The translations under genes were made by a program, and so were the position numbers. Below are positions 53,035 through 62,800 of a stretch of 64,000 nucleotides of DNA, piece after piece. The notes beneath the pieces were generated by a model. It saw only the letters and a list, made by a program, of their open reading frames with translations, searched no databases and had not been told where the DNA came from. The stretch covers positions 2,268,799-2,332,798 of the forward strand of contig NZ_JAINZO010000001.1 of the NCBI RefSeq assembly GCF_020179605.1. The letters are read 5' to 3'. The stretch is from Geomonas agri (GTDB taxonomy: Bacteria; Desulfobacterota; Desulfuromonadia; Geobacterales; Geobacteraceae). Position 1 is the first letter of the stretch; each line of letters begins with the position of its first letter.

Positions 53035-54525
53035 TCACCCCTCACGCCGCAGGTAATGGCCATAGAGGGAGCTGGCGCAGATGGTGAGAAACTTGGTGAG
53101 GTCGCTGTCGCTCCTCGAGGTGAGGATGATGGGAGCGCGGGCGCCCAGCACCACGTTGGCCACCTCGGCACCCATGGTGAACACCCAGCTCTTGTAGAGG
53201 AAGTTTCCCCCGGAGATGTGCGGCACCACGATGATGTCGGCCTGGCCGGCCACCGGGTTGCCGGTGAGCCCCTTCTTGCGGACCGAATCGGGATAGAGGG
53301 CTAGGTCGTAGGAGAGCGGGCCGTAGACATCGGCCTGCGGCCAGTGGCGCTGGGAAAGTTCCTGTTCCAGCATGGTGGTGGGGATATTGGCGGAGGGGAC
53401 TTCGTTCGCCTCCAGCAACGCCACCTTGGGGCGCTCGACGCCCAGGGCGCGCGCCACCTGGATGGCGTTGTCGATGATGTCGATGGCGGAAGCGGCGTCC
53501 TGGTGTGCGAAGAGTTCGGGGTTGATGGCGGGGTCGGTCAGGAAGATGAGCCGCTCCACGCCGGGGAGCTCGAAGATGCTCACGTTGGAGAGCCTTCTGC
53601 CGGTACCGATGCCGGTCTCCTTGGCGAGGACCGCCTTCATCAGGATGGCGGTGTTGATCCCCCCCTTCATGAGGAGATCGCCCTGCCGGGTCGCCACCAG
53701 CTCCACGCCGGCGCGTGCCGCCTCCCGCTCGTGGTCGGCACAGTCAGACACCGGGACGAAGTGGTACTGCTTCTCGAAGATCATGAGGTCGGCGCAGGAG
53801 TGCCGCACCCGCTCCGGGTCCCCCACCAGGAAGACCGACTCCAGGATTCCTTCCTCGATCCCCTTGTTCACCGCCTTGAGGGAGCCTGCGTCCGGGCAGA
53901 CCAGGACCACCTTCTGGCGCGGGGCCAGTCGCGCCGCCTCGATCAGGCTCTTCATGCCGTGCCCCTTGGTGAGCTGCAGCATGGACTCGCCCTTGTAGAG
54001 CACGGCGACCAGCCGACAGGAGTCGCTGAGCGCGGTGAGCACGTGGGGCAGGAGGGAATCGAAATAGAGGGAATCGCCGGCCTCGAGGTGGAACGGTTCG
54101 CCGTCCACGGTGACCTGCAGCTCGCCGGAGAGGACGAACAGGAACTCCTCACCGGGGTGGCGGCTCAGGTCCGGCTCGCAGGCCGGGTCGCGGTACAGCT
54201 CCACCACGAAGGGCTCCAGGTGCCGGCCGGCGAAGGCCTGGGCCAGGCTCTCGTAGTGCAGGGCGTTACGCCGGTCCACGCCGACCCGCTCGTCCTTACC
54301 GGTCTTGACTGCCCGTTGCCGTGACTCCTGGTCCCCTCCCAGAAGGCGCGAGATGCCAACGCCCAGGAAGGTGGCAAGCCGCAGCAGTTCGGAGATGCCG
54401 GGGGACAGCTGGTCGGCCAGTACCCGGTCCAGGGTCTCCCGGTCCCACCCCAGCGCCTCGCGCACCTCGTCCATCGGCACGCCCTTGGCCGCTACCACCG
54501 CCCTCAGATTAGGCCCGATCTTCAT
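53035..54525 (-). CDS. HTH-cupin-phosphotransacylase fusion
   Basis: The 496-residue protein has three parts: an XRE-like HTH (about 1-65), a cupin domain (about 100-170, HPGEEFLFVLSGELQVTVDG) and a C-terminal phosphate acetyl/butyryltransferase domain (about 190-496, ending in the SSLYGHYLRREG stretch). The XRE-cupin pair is a known regulator type, but fused to a transacylase it is unusual. It should convert acyl-CoA and phosphate to acyl-phosphate, which the overlapping butyrate-kinase gene would use. GGGAGA precedes the ATG; it overlaps the kinase gene by 17 bases. Confidence 0.82.
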   Translation of the reverse strand: MKIGPNLRAVVAAKGVPMDEVREALGWDRETLDRVLADQLSPGISELLRLATFLGVGISRLLGGDQESRQRAVKTGKDERVGVDRRNALHYESLAQAFAGRHLEPFVVELYRDPACEPDLSRHPGEEFLFVLSGELQVTVDGEPFHLEAGDSLYFDSLLPHVLTALSDSCRLVAVLYKGESMLQLTKGHGMKSLIEAARLAPRQKVVLVCPDAGSLKAVNKGIEEGILESVFLVGDPERVRHSCADLMIFEKQYHFVPVSDCADHEREAARAGVELVATRQGDLLMKGGINTAILMKAVLAKETGIGTGRRLSNVSIFELPGVERLIFLTDPAINPELFAHQDAASAIDIIDNAIQVARALGVERPKVALLEANEVPSANIPTTMLEQELSQRHWPQADVYGPLSYDLALYPDSVRKKGLTGNPVAGQADIIVVPHISGGNFLYKSWVFTMGAEVANVVLGARAPIILTSRSDSDLTKFLTICASSLYGHYLRREG

Positions 54526-55594
54526 CGGTTTCTCCCTGGTAACGGCGCGCCTCTTCGGTGCCGGCGAGTACCCTGAGCGCGCCGTCGACGAGCGCCTCGA
54601 TCTCGAATTCGCCGGGGCGAACGAAAAGCGGCGCGATGAACTGCACCCGCTGCCGTATCCCCTCCATCACGGTCGCGCTGAAGGCAAGCCCGCCGGTCAG
54701 GACGATGCCATCCACCTCTCCGGACAGGGCGGCAGCCAGCGCGCCGATTTCCTTGGCGATCTGGTACACCATCGCCTCCAGCACCAGGGCCGCCCAGTGG
54801 TCCCCCTGCCTGGCGCTTGCCTCGGCCTCGCGCAGATCCACCGTCCCCAGGTAGGAGAAGACGCCCCCCTTGCGGGCCACGATGCTCTTCAACTGCTCGG
54901 TGGTGAAAGCGCCTCGTTCCACGAGCTGCAGCACCCCGATCACGGGCAGCCCGCCGGTGCGCTCGGGGGAGAAGGGGCCGTCCCCGTTGAGGCCATTGTT
55001 CACGTCCACCACCTGCCCCTTGCGGTGCGCGCCGACGGTGATGCCGCCTCCCAGGTGCGCCACGATCAGGTTCAGCTCCTGGTAGGGCCGCCCCAGCTCC
55101 CGCGCCACCTCGCGCGCCACCGCCTTCTGGTTCAGTGCATGGAACATGCTGCGCCGCTCGATGCCCGCCATGCCGGAGACGCGCGCCACCGGCCACATCT
55201 CGTCGATGACTGGCGGGTCCACCACGTAAGCGGGAACATCCAGGCGCGACGCCACGGCGTGGGCCATGACCCCGCCCAGGTTGGCGGCATGCTCCCCGTT
55301 CACGCCACGCATCAGGTCCGCCAGCAGGGGCTCTTCCACCAGGTAGACACCGCTGGGTACCGGTCGCACCAGTCCGCCCCGCCCCACCACCGCGTCCCAG
55401 CGCACCTGCTCCACACCGATCTCACGCAGGTAGCGGACCAGGTGCTCCATCCGGTAGTCCAGCTGTTCCATGACAGCGTGGAAGGTCTCGATCTCCCGGC
55501 GCGGGTGCTCGATGGTCGCCTTGACGAGCTTCCCCGCGCGCCGCACCCCTACCTTGGTCGACGTGGAACCGGGATCTATGGCCAGGATGTTCAT
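54509..55594 (-). CDS. buk: Butyrate kinase
   Basis: The 361-residue acetokinase-family enzyme has AIDPGSTSTKVG (phosphate loop), VGRGGL, IVAHLGGGITVGAH and ILVLTGGLAFSA-like motifs (here GIVLTGGLAFSA). The form is that of Buk rather than AckA. It makes acyl-phosphate to ATP plus acid. The gene is first in a two-gene unit with the transacylase fusion. Confidence 0.9.
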   Translation of the reverse strand: MNILAIDPGSTSTKVGVRRAGKLVKATIEHPRREIETFHAVMEQLDYRMEHLVRYLREIGVEQVRWDAVVGRGGLVRPVPSGVYLVEEPLLADLMRGVNGEHAANLGGVMAHAVASRLDVPAYVVDPPVIDEMWPVARVSGMAGIERRSMFHALNQKAVAREVARELGRPYQELNLIVAHLGGGITVGAHRKGQVVDVNNGLNGDGPFSPERTGGLPVIGVLQLVERGAFTTEQLKSIVARKGGVFSYLGTVDLREAEASARQGDHWAALVLEAMVYQIAKEIGALAAALSGEVDGIVLTGGLAFSATVMEGIRQRVQFIAPLFVRPGEFEIEALVDGALRVLAGTEEARRYQGETDEDRA

Positions 55595-55628
55595 GCGAAC
55601 CTCGCTTGCCGAGCGTCAGTGGTCGCTC

Positions 55629-55677
55629 GTGGCGGTCAATGATTGCTTGTGGGGCCAGAGGCTGTTGTGGCGGTCAA
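55629..55677. repeat. Direct repeat of GTGGCGGTCAA upstream of buk
   Basis: Two 11-base copies of GTGGCGGTCAA start 38 bases apart (55629 and 55667) in the gap between buk and the flavoprotein gene. The function is not known. Confidence 0.45.
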
Positions 55678-55690
55678 CCGTTGTTGGCGA

Positions 55691-56155
55691 TCATAGGTTG
55701 CTTTTGGCTGCCATGGAGGAGATGTCGACGGCAAACACCGTCGTCGCGGCCAGGGTCGCCTCAGGGAACTTGAAACTGCCCGGGGCGTACTGAGCCATGA
55801 TTATACCGAGCGCTTCGCACTTTTCCTGGTAACCGTCGATCACCCGCGCGGTGCCGAACCCAACCACGCTGCGGAACTTCATGGTGAAGTCGCAGGCCTT
55901 CTCCGCCGGCAGCACCGCTCCGTGCTCGACCACGGTGAAGCAGACCCGGTTGTTCTGCCCGATGATCTCCAGCTTGCGCCCCGCCGCGGCGCAGTGGAAG
56001 AACAGGGTTGAATCGCGGTAGCCGTAGTTCATGGTGACCAGGTACGGCTCCCCCTGTACCGCCAGCGCCAGCTGGCAGATGGTGCCTTTTTCCAGGATAT
56101 CGTTGGCAACCTTTGCCGAGAGCTGACGATCCTTTCTTCTCATCATGTCATCCAT
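55691..56155 (-). CDS. Pyridoxamine-phosphate-oxidase-like flavoprotein
   Basis: The 154-residue protein resembles the small FMN-binding split-barrel family (NimA/PNPOx-like): ICQLALAVQGEPYLVTMNYGY and FHCAAAGRKLEIIGQNNRVCFTV are characteristic. It may reduce or bind a small flavin-dependent substrate. AGGAGG precedes the ATG. It is followed by buk but after a 97-base gap. Confidence 0.88.
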   Translation of the reverse strand: MDDMMRRKDRQLSAKVANDILEKGTICQLALAVQGEPYLVTMNYGYRDSTLFFHCAAAGRKLEIIGQNNRVCFTVVEHGAVLPAEKACDFTMKFRSVVGFGTARVIDGYQEKCEALGIIMAQYAPGSFKFPEATLAATTVFAVDISSMAAKSNL

Positions 56156-56584
56156 CTCGTCCTCCTAGTTAATGCATCTTTATAGCGGCAGGCCATCCGG
56201 CGCAGTCACACCCAGCAGTCAGGGCGCATGATGCCTTCATTCTTCAATAATGTCTAGGCCTTTTGGAACAGCAACGGTACAATGGGGCTACCGCACAGCA
56301 CCCCTTTCGTGCCCATAAAAGTTCTCGAACGCCTCGTCACCCAGTCGCACTTCACGGCTTTCGGCGCGGAGTGGGTACACTCAACGTCCCTCGCCGCCGG
56401 TAACGCCACCTGCCGGCGTGATTATAACTTTCCAATACATTTTTTTTGACTCAATTAAGCGCGTGAAGTGTCGATACATTGCATGGGTCCCGACTGCACA
56501 GCGGACCCTGGTCCAAGTCTAGCCTGATTGGTCGTTACCCATAGAGGACGCACCGACAGTCACCACTGAGAGAGGAGAGCAAAC
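56156..56584 (+). other. 429-base intergenic region with a possible sigma-28 promoter
   Basis: No gene is recognised. The region separates the flavoprotein gene from cheW. TCAATTAA, an 11-base spacer and GTCGATAC (56451-56477) resemble the sigma-28 pattern TAAAGTTT-N11-GCCGATAA, matching six of eight at the -10 but only about four of eight at the -35. Sigma-28 control of chemotaxis genes is common. Confidence 0.35.
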
Positions 56585-57079
56585 ATGGCGGTCGAGACAA
56601 TCACGGAAACTACCCAGTATCTGACCTTCAAGCTGGAGGACGAACTTTTCGCCCTGGACATCGGCAAGGTCCGCGAGGTGCTGGATTTCACCTCCATCAC
56701 CAAGGTGCCGCAAACCCCCGACTACATGCGCGGTGTCATCAACCTGCGCGGCAGCGTGGTCCCGGTGGTGGACCTGCGGCTTAAGTTCGGCATGGCGATG
56801 GCGGAGCAGACGGTCAACACCTGCGTCATCATCGTCGAAGTAGAACTCGAGGGAGAGAAGGTAGTGATGGGAGCCATGGCCGACGCGGTCCAGGAGGTAA
56901 TGGACCTGGAGCCGGACCAGATCGAACCGCCGCCGCGCATCGGCACCAAGCTGAACACCGACTTCATCAAGGGGATGGGCAAGCACAACGAGCAGTTCAT
57001 CATCATCCTCGACATCGACAAGGTGTTCACCAGCGGCGAACTGGAGATAGTCCAGGAGCTGGAAGGGGCGGCAGCCTAA
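56585..57079 (+). CDS. cheW: Chemotaxis adaptor CheW
   Basis: The 164-residue protein has the CheW fold motifs FKLEDELFALDIGKVREVL, YMRGVINLRGSVVPVVDLRLKFG and ILDIDKVF. It links MCP receptors to the CheA kinase. The convergent MCP gene lies 150 bases downstream. No cheA is present in the window. GAGAGGAGAG precedes the ATG. Confidence 0.93.
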   Translation: MAVETITETTQYLTFKLEDELFALDIGKVREVLDFTSITKVPQTPDYMRGVINLRGSVVPVVDLRLKFGMAMAEQTVNTCVIIVEVELEGEKVVMGAMADAVQEVMDLEPDQIEPPPRIGTKLNTDFIKGMGKHNEQFIIILDIDKVFTSGELEIVQELEGAAA

Positions 57080-57105
57080 CAGGCCTCCCGGTGACAGTGG
57101 GAAAA

Positions 57106-57135
57106 GGGCAGTCGCATCATGCGGCTGCCCTTTTT
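57106..57135 (+). terminator. Rho-independent terminator of cheW
   Basis: GGGCAGTCGCA pairs with TGCGGCTGCCC (one mismatch) around a short loop, followed by five T residues. Confidence 0.85.
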
Positions 57136-57152
57136 AGTTGGTCCCAAACAAT

Positions 57153-57183
57153 AAAAAAAGCGCCGTCCCGAAAGACGGCGCTT
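57153..57183 (-). terminator. Rho-independent terminator of the MCP gene
   Basis: AAGCGCCGTC and GACGGCGCTT form a ten-base-pair stem with a six-base loop, followed on the minus strand by a seven-T run. Confidence 0.88.
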
Positions 57184-57232
57184 CAATGGCAGGTCATCAC
57201 AGGCGGCCCTCAGGCTGCCGATAGAATCAAAA

Positions 57233-58939
57233 CTAGTACTGCTCGAAGTCGGCATCGCTGCCGTGCTGGTCGCCAAGATCGAAGTCATGCCCGCCCACTA
57301 CCTTCTGTACGGTTTTAGTGCCGGGGGCGACCGGTTTGGAATGGGTCAGCCGCTTCCACTGCGTAGCAGCCTGCGGCAAACGCCCCGCCGCCTTGACTGT
57401 GGCCGGTCCCTTTTTCACATCCTCGACGCCCATTTTGAAGAAGGCGATGGCGCTCTGGAGCTGTTCGGCCTGGCTGGAGAGTTCCTCGGCGGTCGAGGCC
57501 ATCTCCTCCGATGCACCGGCATTGTTCTGGATCACCTGGTCCAACTGCTGGATGGCCCGGTTGATCTGGTCAGCTCCCGTGTCCTGCTCCCTGCTGGCCG
57601 CGCTGATCTCCTGTACCAGCTCCGCGGTTTTCTGGATATCCGGAACCATCCTCGCCAGCAGGTCGCCGGCCTTGACGGCAATTTCCACGCTGCTGGCCGA
57701 CAGTTCGCTGATCTCTGCTGCCGCCCGTTGGCTGCGTTCCGCCAGTTTTCTCACTTCGGAGGCGACCACGGCGAAGCCCTTGCCGTGCTCCCCTGCCCTG
57801 GCCGCCTCGATGGCCGCGTTCAGGGCCAACAGGTTGGTCTGGCGCGCGATCTCCTCGATGATGCCGATCTTCCCGGCGATCTCCTTCATGGCGGCCACGG
57901 TCTCCTGGACCGCAGCTCCCCCTTCCCGGGCGTCGTCGGCCGACTGCACCGCGATTTTCTCGGTCTGCATGGCGTTGTCCGCATTCTGCCGGATGTTGGA
58001 GGACATCTGCTCCATGGACGAAGACGCTTCCTCGGCAGATGCCGCCTGCTCGCTCGCCCCCTGCGACATCTCCTCGGCCCCGGCAGAAAGCTGCTGGCTG
58101 CCGGCAGTGACGTTGTCCGACGCGCTCTTCACCTCGGCTACAATTCCTTTCAGACGTACCACCATGGCGTTCAGCGCCGCTGCCAGCTGCCCGACTTCGT
58201 CCTTCTGGTCGATATCGACGCTCTGGGTCAGGTCCCCCCCTGCCACGGCAGTGGCGAATTCGACCCCGCGCCTGAGCGGCACGCTGATCATCCGTGCGAT
58301 GACGATGCCCAGGGCCAGCCCGACCAGGACGCCTCCCGCCACCAGCGCTACCATCACCTTCAGGCTCGCCGGGTAGATCCTCGAGGCCTCAAGGGAGGAG
58401 TTTTTGGCGTGCTCCTCCTTGATACGTGCCAAATCGCTCAGCGTATCGTCGACGACCTTCTGTTTCGTGCGGGCCTCGCCAAAGGAGAGAATCACCGAGG
58501 GGGTGCTGTCGTTGAGCTTATCCCGAATCCCCAGGTCCATGACCTTCTGCTGCAGTGCGAACCACTCTTCGTTGGCGGCCTCCAGCTTCTTCATGGTCTC
58601 CTTCCCCTTCTCCGAGACAAAGAGCGGCCGCGCCTTGTCCAGCCATTCCCGGTACCCCGCCTTGTACTTGGTGAGGTTCTCGAGGTACTTCTCCCGCTCC
58701 TGCTGAGAAGTGGCGAGGAGGAAGTTCTTTTCCGCCCGCGACATGTAGACCAGGTTGATGTTGGCCTCCTTGATGTAGGAGACCCCCAGCAGTTCGTTCT
58801 GGTACATCTCATCGGCCATCTGGTTGATTGTCCCCATGTTGCGGATCCCGATGGCGCCGACCACCGCGGTTATCAATGCAACCGCTGCAAACGACGAGAC
58901 AAGCTTGCTACCGACTCTGAGATTGGTGAACCATTTCAT
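57233..58939 (-). CDS. Methyl-accepting chemotaxis protein
   Basis: The 568-residue receptor has an N-terminal transmembrane helix, a four-helix-bundle periplasmic domain (about 35-190, including [12 protein letters not shown]), a second helix, a HAMP domain ([22 protein letters not shown]) and a signalling domain with the hairpin tip [27 protein letters not shown] in part ([20 protein letters not shown]). The start at 58939 has GGACGGAG; the frame to 59014 is longer without support. It is convergent with cheW. Confidence 0.95.
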   Translation of the reverse strand: MKWFTNLRVGSKLVSSFAAVALITAVVGAIGIRNMGTINQMADEMYQNELLGVSYIKEANINLVYMSRAEKNFLLATSQQEREKYLENLTKYKAGYREWLDKARPLFVSEKGKETMKKLEAANEEWFALQQKVMDLGIRDKLNDSTPSVILSFGEARTKQKVVDDTLSDLARIKEEHAKNSSLEASRIYPASLKVMVALVAGGVLVGLALGIVIARMISVPLRRGVEFATAVAGGDLTQSVDIDQKDEVGQLAAALNAMVVRLKGIVAEVKSASDNVTAGSQQLSAGAEEMSQGASEQAASAEEASSSMEQMSSNIRQNADNAMQTEKIAVQSADDAREGGAAVQETVAAMKEIAGKIGIIEEIARQTNLLALNAAIEAARAGEHGKGFAVVASEVRKLAERSQRAAAEISELSASSVEIAVKAGDLLARMVPDIQKTAELVQEISAASREQDTGADQINRAIQQLDQVIQNNAGASEEMASTAEELSSQAEQLQSAIAFFKMGVEDVKKGPATVKAAGRLPQAATQWKRLTHSKPVAPGTKTVQKVVGGHDFDLGDQHGSDADFEQY

Positions 58940-59223
58940 GATGCGCTCCGTCCTGCGGATGTGATGTAGCCGGCAAGGTACCTGCTGCGCGTGCGGTCGC
59001 GCCGACTGTCTCATGCTTCATCGACGGGAAGAGCACACGGTGAATCAGAAATGGGCCTGCTTCAGGCGGCATTTTGGCCTAGACGGCAGCGGACACAACG
59101 GAGGACGGGAACCGCAGGCGACGAGAGGGAGCAAGCGACAGCGAGGGGGCATGGGAGAGCGCGAAGAAAACGTGCAGCGCCGTGGAAGAAACCGGAAGTG
59201 GGGAGCGGCAACCGCCCCCAGGA

Positions 59224-59859
59224 TCAATCGAGGGGAAGCAGCCCCTCCCGGATGGCAAACTTGGTGAGGCTGGCGATGTTGGTGAGGTTCAGCTTTTTCA
59301 TGAGGTGCATGCGGTGGGTTTCCACCGTCTTCGGGCTGATCTGGAGCTGGGCGGCGATCTCTCGGGAGGTCTTCCCCTGGGCCATCAGCACCAGCACCTC
59401 TTCTTCACGCGAGGTGAGCGGCACCTTCCCCGCTGCCGTCTGCAGCTCGTGTTCGAGGACCCCTTGCAGGTGGGAACTGAGGTAGAAGCCGTTATCGGAA
59501 ACGATGCGGACGGCCTCGAGGATCTCGTCGGAGGGGCAGCTTTTGACCAGGAATCCTTTGACACCGGCATCGAGAGCCTGGCGTACGGAACGCGCATCGC
59601 CGTACATGGAGAGCATCAGCACCTTCATGTCGGGAAACGCGTTCAGGATGCAGCGGCTTGCCTCGATGCCGTTGCCGTCGGGCATGACCAGGTCCATGAG
59701 GACGATGTCCGGCTGCACTTCGTAGGCGAGTCGCACCGCCTCCATGCCGCTGGCAGCTTGGGCAACGACTTCCAGCCCGGGTGTTTTCTCAAACATCGCG
59801 ATCAGGCATTCGCGGATCAACGTATGGTCGTCGGCAAGGAGGATTTTGGTAGTCCGCAT
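59224..59859 (-). CDS. NarL/FixJ-family response regulator
   Basis: The 211-residue protein has a receiver (DDH, Asp in IVLMDLVMPDGNG, Lys in FLVKSCP) and a LuxR-type HTH (PLTSREEEVLVLMAQGKTSR). It is similar to the neighbouring regulator at 59986-60636 but not identical. No kinase overlaps it; the PAS kinase is two genes upstream. Confidence 0.92.
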   Translation of the reverse strand: MRTTKILLADDHTLIRECLIAMFEKTPGLEVVAQAASGMEAVRLAYEVQPDIVLMDLVMPDGNGIEASRCILNAFPDMKVLMLSMYGDARSVRQALDAGVKGFLVKSCPSDEILEAVRIVSDNGFYLSSHLQGVLEHELQTAAGKVPLTSREEEVLVLMAQGKTSREIAAQLQISPKTVETHRMHLMKKLNLTNIASLTKFAIREGLLPLD

Positions 59860-59985
59860 CGTGTCCCGGTAGTTGCTGCTTCGCGAGGAAGTTCAAGATC
59901 GCAAATGAGAGGCAACTCTAACAAATAGACACGGGTCTCGATATCAGGGTTTATATGAGATGCGGCGGAAATTTTCCTGAGGTAG

Positions 59986-60636
59986 TCAGTTGTCCAAGCT
60001 GGTGAACCCTTCCCGGATTGCGAACTTGGTCAGCTCGGCCACGGAGTGCAGCTTCAGTTTCTTCATGATCTGCTGGCGGTGGGTGTCCACGGTCTTGACG
60101 TTAATCTTGAGCAGGAAGGCGATGTTCTTGGCGTTGTTCCCCTCGGCGATCAACTGGAGCACCTCCCTTTCCCGCGGGGTCAGCGCCGCCTCACCCTGTT
60201 GCAGGGTGTCGGGAATCCGCTTGATGTAGTCGTCGATGACCACGCCGATGATGCCCGAGCAGACGTAGATCTCCCCCGCCGCCACGGACCGTACCGCATG
60301 CACCAGCTCCGCGGAAGTGCAGTCCTTGAGCAGGTAACCACGAGCACCGGCCCGGAATGCCTGGGCGACGAAACGCTTGTCCTTGTGCATGGAAAGGATC
60401 AGCACGCGCGCCGACGGGCACTCCACGCTGAGCCGCTGGGTCGCCTCGATGCCGTTCATGCCCGGCATGCTGGTGTCCATCACCACCACGCCGGGCGATG
60501 CCTGCGCGGCCACCTCGAGCGCTGTCCTGCCGTTGTCGGCGTCGGCGACCACCATGAGGTCGGGGAACTTCTCCAGGAGGATGCGTATCCCCTCCCGGAC
60601 TATGCTGTGGTCGTCGACTATCATCACGCGTGTCAT
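59986..60636 (-). CDS. NarL/FixJ-family response regulator coupled to a PAS kinase
   Basis: The 216-residue protein has a receiver (DDHS, Asp in VVVMDTSMPGMNG, Lys in YLLKDCT) and a LuxR HTH (ALTPREREVLQLIAEGNN). Its ATG overlaps the kinase gene stop by four bases and has GGGAG upstream, so it is the probable partner of that kinase. Confidence 0.93.
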   Translation of the reverse strand: MTRVMIVDDHSIVREGIRILLEKFPDLMVVADADNGRTALEVAAQASPGVVVMDTSMPGMNGIEATQRLSVECPSARVLILSMHKDKRFVAQAFRAGARGYLLKDCTSAELVHAVRSVAAGEIYVCSGIIGVVIDDYIKRIPDTLQQGEAALTPREREVLQLIAEGNNAKNIAFLLKINVKTVDTHRQQIMKKLKLHSVAELTKFAIREGFTSLDN

Positions 60637-61727
60637 CGCGAACTCCCTGTGTAGATCGGATCGGCGCAGGCAAAGGGGACGCGGACCGTTACCTCGGTTC
60701 CGCCGGCGCCGGAACTGAATTCCAGTTGACCGCCGAGATGCTGCACCCTTTGCCGGATGTTGAACAGGCCGAAGCCGGACATGGCCCGGTCCCCCTCCGC
60801 CTGGGTCGGAAACCCCTTGCCGTCATCGGCGACCGTCAACTCCAGGTAATCGGCGCCTTGCCTGTTGGTAATGGAAACCTTGCCCGCCTCAGCGTGCTTG
60901 ACCACGTTCACCAAAAGCTCGCGCGCCACGTGGTACAGGGTCCCCCCCAACTCCTCGTTGAGCTGACAAGTCAGGTCGCTCCGGACGGTTACCTGCAACT
61001 TGTGCTTGGCCTGGAACTGCTCCGCCAGCCAGTCCAGCGCGGCCTCCAGCCCGACCTCGTAGAGCAACGGGGGGCTGATCTGGAAGGTCAGGCTGCGCAC
61101 CTCCTGGATGGTCCGTTCCAGCAACTGCTCCAACTCCCGTACCGTCCGGCCCGCCGCTGCGGGGAGTTTGAAATCCTGCCGGCAATCGCTGAGCTTCCGC
61201 TTGGCCAGGGCCAGGTTCTGCCCGATCTCGTCGTGCAACTCGGCCGCGATGCGGCGGCGCTCCTTCTCTTCCGCCAGCGACAGCTCGATGGCGAGGGAGC
61301 TCAACTGCTCCTGGTTGGTCAGCAAAAGTTCCTGCGCCTGCACCTGCTCGGTGATGTCCCGCGAAATGCTGTAGATGCCGCTTACACTGCCGTGGCGGTC
61401 GAAGAGCGGCCCCTTGGTGGAGAGAAAAACGCACGAACGGCCCGAGCGGTCGACCACCTGCTCCTGGAGCGTGGTACTGGTGGACGACGCCATAACCAGG
61501 TGGTCGTTTTCGCGCAGCACCTGCGCTATCTCGTCGGGGAAGAGGTCGCTGTCGTCCAGCCCCAGGATCTCTTGCACCGGTCTGCCGTACCACGTGGCGG
61601 CCTGGCTGTTGATGAGCAGGTAACGCCCCTCCAGGTCCTTGGCGTAGATCAGGTCCGGGGTGCCGTTCACCACGGCGTTGAGCAGGTCCTGTGTTGTCCT
61701 CGGCTCATGGTCCAACAGGTGAGACAT
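60633..61727 (-). CDS. PAS histidine kinase (HisKA_3 type)
   Basis: The 364-residue kinase has a PAS domain (about 15-130), a HisKA_3 dimerisation segment with EERRRIAAELHDEIGQNL-like sequence (here EKERRRIAAELHDEIGQNL) and an HATPase domain with GxG motifs (VADDGKGFP, GFGLFNIRQRV). There is no membrane segment, so it is cytosolic. The ATG at 61727 has CAGGAG; the frame to 61904 is unsupported. It lies directly after the DUF2520 gene. Confidence 0.9.
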   Translation of the reverse strand: MSHLLDHEPRTTQDLLNAVVNGTPDLIYAKDLEGRYLLINSQAATWYGRPVQEILGLDDSDLFPDEIAQVLRENDHLVMASSTSTTLQEQVVDRSGRSCVFLSTKGPLFDRHGSVSGIYSISRDITEQVQAQELLLTNQEQLSSLAIELSLAEEKERRRIAAELHDEIGQNLALAKRKLSDCRQDFKLPAAAGRTVRELEQLLERTIQEVRSLTFQISPPLLYEVGLEAALDWLAEQFQAKHKLQVTVRSDLTCQLNEELGGTLYHVARELLVNVVKHAEAGKVSITNRQGADYLELTVADDGKGFPTQAEGDRAMSGFGLFNIRQRVQHLGGQLEFSSGAGGTEVTVRVPFACADPIYTGSSR

Positions 61728-61728
61728 G

Positions 61729-62616
61729 TTACGATGCTCCTGCCTTTGGGGTTGCCAGCAGATTCTCGATCGCCGCCAGCCCGGATACCGATGCCTGGCC
61801 CCGCTCGCGCGACAGGTCCAAGGCCACGCGGCCCAGGGCGCGGTAGATGAGCGCGAGTTCGTCATCGAAATTGTCCAGCGCGTCCAGTTGCCGGGCCACC
61901 ACACCGGCGTCGCCGCGGGCGATGGGACCGGTCAGGGCGCGTGCGGTGCCGACGCGAAAAACGTTGTCCACCGTGCCACGCACCAGGGGCTCCATTACCA
62001 GCAGCGCGGTCTCGCGGGGTACCCCCCCTTTTTGGAAGGCCCTGAGCCCCGCCTCCATGAGGGCGGTGAGGTAGTTGCAGACCAGCACGGAGCCGGCATG
62101 GTAGACGGTCTTGAAGCGGGGATCGATGGGGAAGATCCTCCCGCCGATGGCGCCGAAGAGCTCTGCCAGGAACTGGCACGTCTGCGGGTCTCCCTCGATG
62201 CCGCACCAGGTCCCGGCGAAATCATCGACACAGACGGCAGGGTCGGCGAAGCTTTTCACCGGGTGAACACTGGCCACCTGTGCCCCCATGGCTCGAGCCG
62301 GCTGCAGGATGTCGCTTGCCAGCGAACCACTCAGATGGCACACCGTGGTGTCCGAGTCCAAAAGCCCGGCGCGGCACAGCCCTTGGGCACAAGCGGCAAT
62401 GGCGTCGTCGGGACTGGCCACCAGGTACAAGTCGGCGCGCACGAGCTGGTCGAAATCGGCCACGGGACGCCCTGCGCCGATGAAATCGGCCGCGGCCTGC
62501 GCGCTCGCCGCTGAGCGGGTCAGGATGTCTTGAACGGCCGCCACTCCCGACTGCTGCAGCAGGCGCCCCGCGGTCTTACCGACGGCGCCACAACCTATCA
62601 TGCTGAAGGTTTTCAT
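61729..62616 (-). CDS. DUF2520-type Rossmann dehydrogenase-like protein
   Basis: The 295-residue protein begins MKTFSMIGCGAVGKTAGRLL, a Rossmann dinucleotide motif, and continues with HLSGSLASDILQPARAMGA and the DUF2520 helical C-terminal domain. It is related to NADP-dependent ketopantoate or 6-phosphogluconate dehydrogenase-like folds. The substrate is unknown. The ATG at 62616 has GGGGGAGAGG upstream. Confidence 0.85.
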   Translation of the reverse strand: MKTFSMIGCGAVGKTAGRLLQQSGVAAVQDILTRSAASAQAAADFIGAGRPVADFDQLVRADLYLVASPDDAIAACAQGLCRAGLLDSDTTVCHLSGSLASDILQPARAMGAQVASVHPVKSFADPAVCVDDFAGTWCGIEGDPQTCQFLAELFGAIGGRIFPIDPRFKTVYHAGSVLVCNYLTALMEAGLRAFQKGGVPRETALLVMEPLVRGTVDNVFRVGTARALTGPIARGDAGVVARQLDALDNFDDELALIYRALGRVALDLSRERGQASVSGLAAIENLLATPKAGAS

Positions 62617-62738
62617 CACCTCTCCCCCAAGTCCGGACAACTCGCTCAGGGTACGATACATCAAACGAGGATGTCAACGGTACCGGCGCTTGCAGCAGGT
62701 GAGTTACGCAAAGGATGAGAAAAGGGGACGCGAAAAGA

Positions 62739-62768
62739 AAACTCCCCCTCCGGTCGGAGGGGGAGTTT
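62739..62768. terminator. Strong bidirectional terminator
   Basis: AAACTCCCCCTCCG and CGGAGGGGGAGTTT form a 14-base-pair stem with a GT loop, with a T-rich TTTTCTTTT run on the minus strand. It ends transcription of the zinc-ribbon gene at 62801. Confidence 0.9.
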
Positions 62769-62800
62769 CTGGATGATGGGACAGGGGAGAGGCGCGGGGC

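Noticed and set aside
57263-58969. A 568-codon plus-strand frame opposite the MCP gene
   Set aside because: The MCP on the other strand has all receptor motifs and a terminator; the plus frame does not.
59013-59267. An 84-codon plus-strand frame between the MCP and a NarL-type regulator
   Set aside because: It is Arg/Gly-rich, has no ribosome site, and overlaps the regulator's 3' end; probably not coding.
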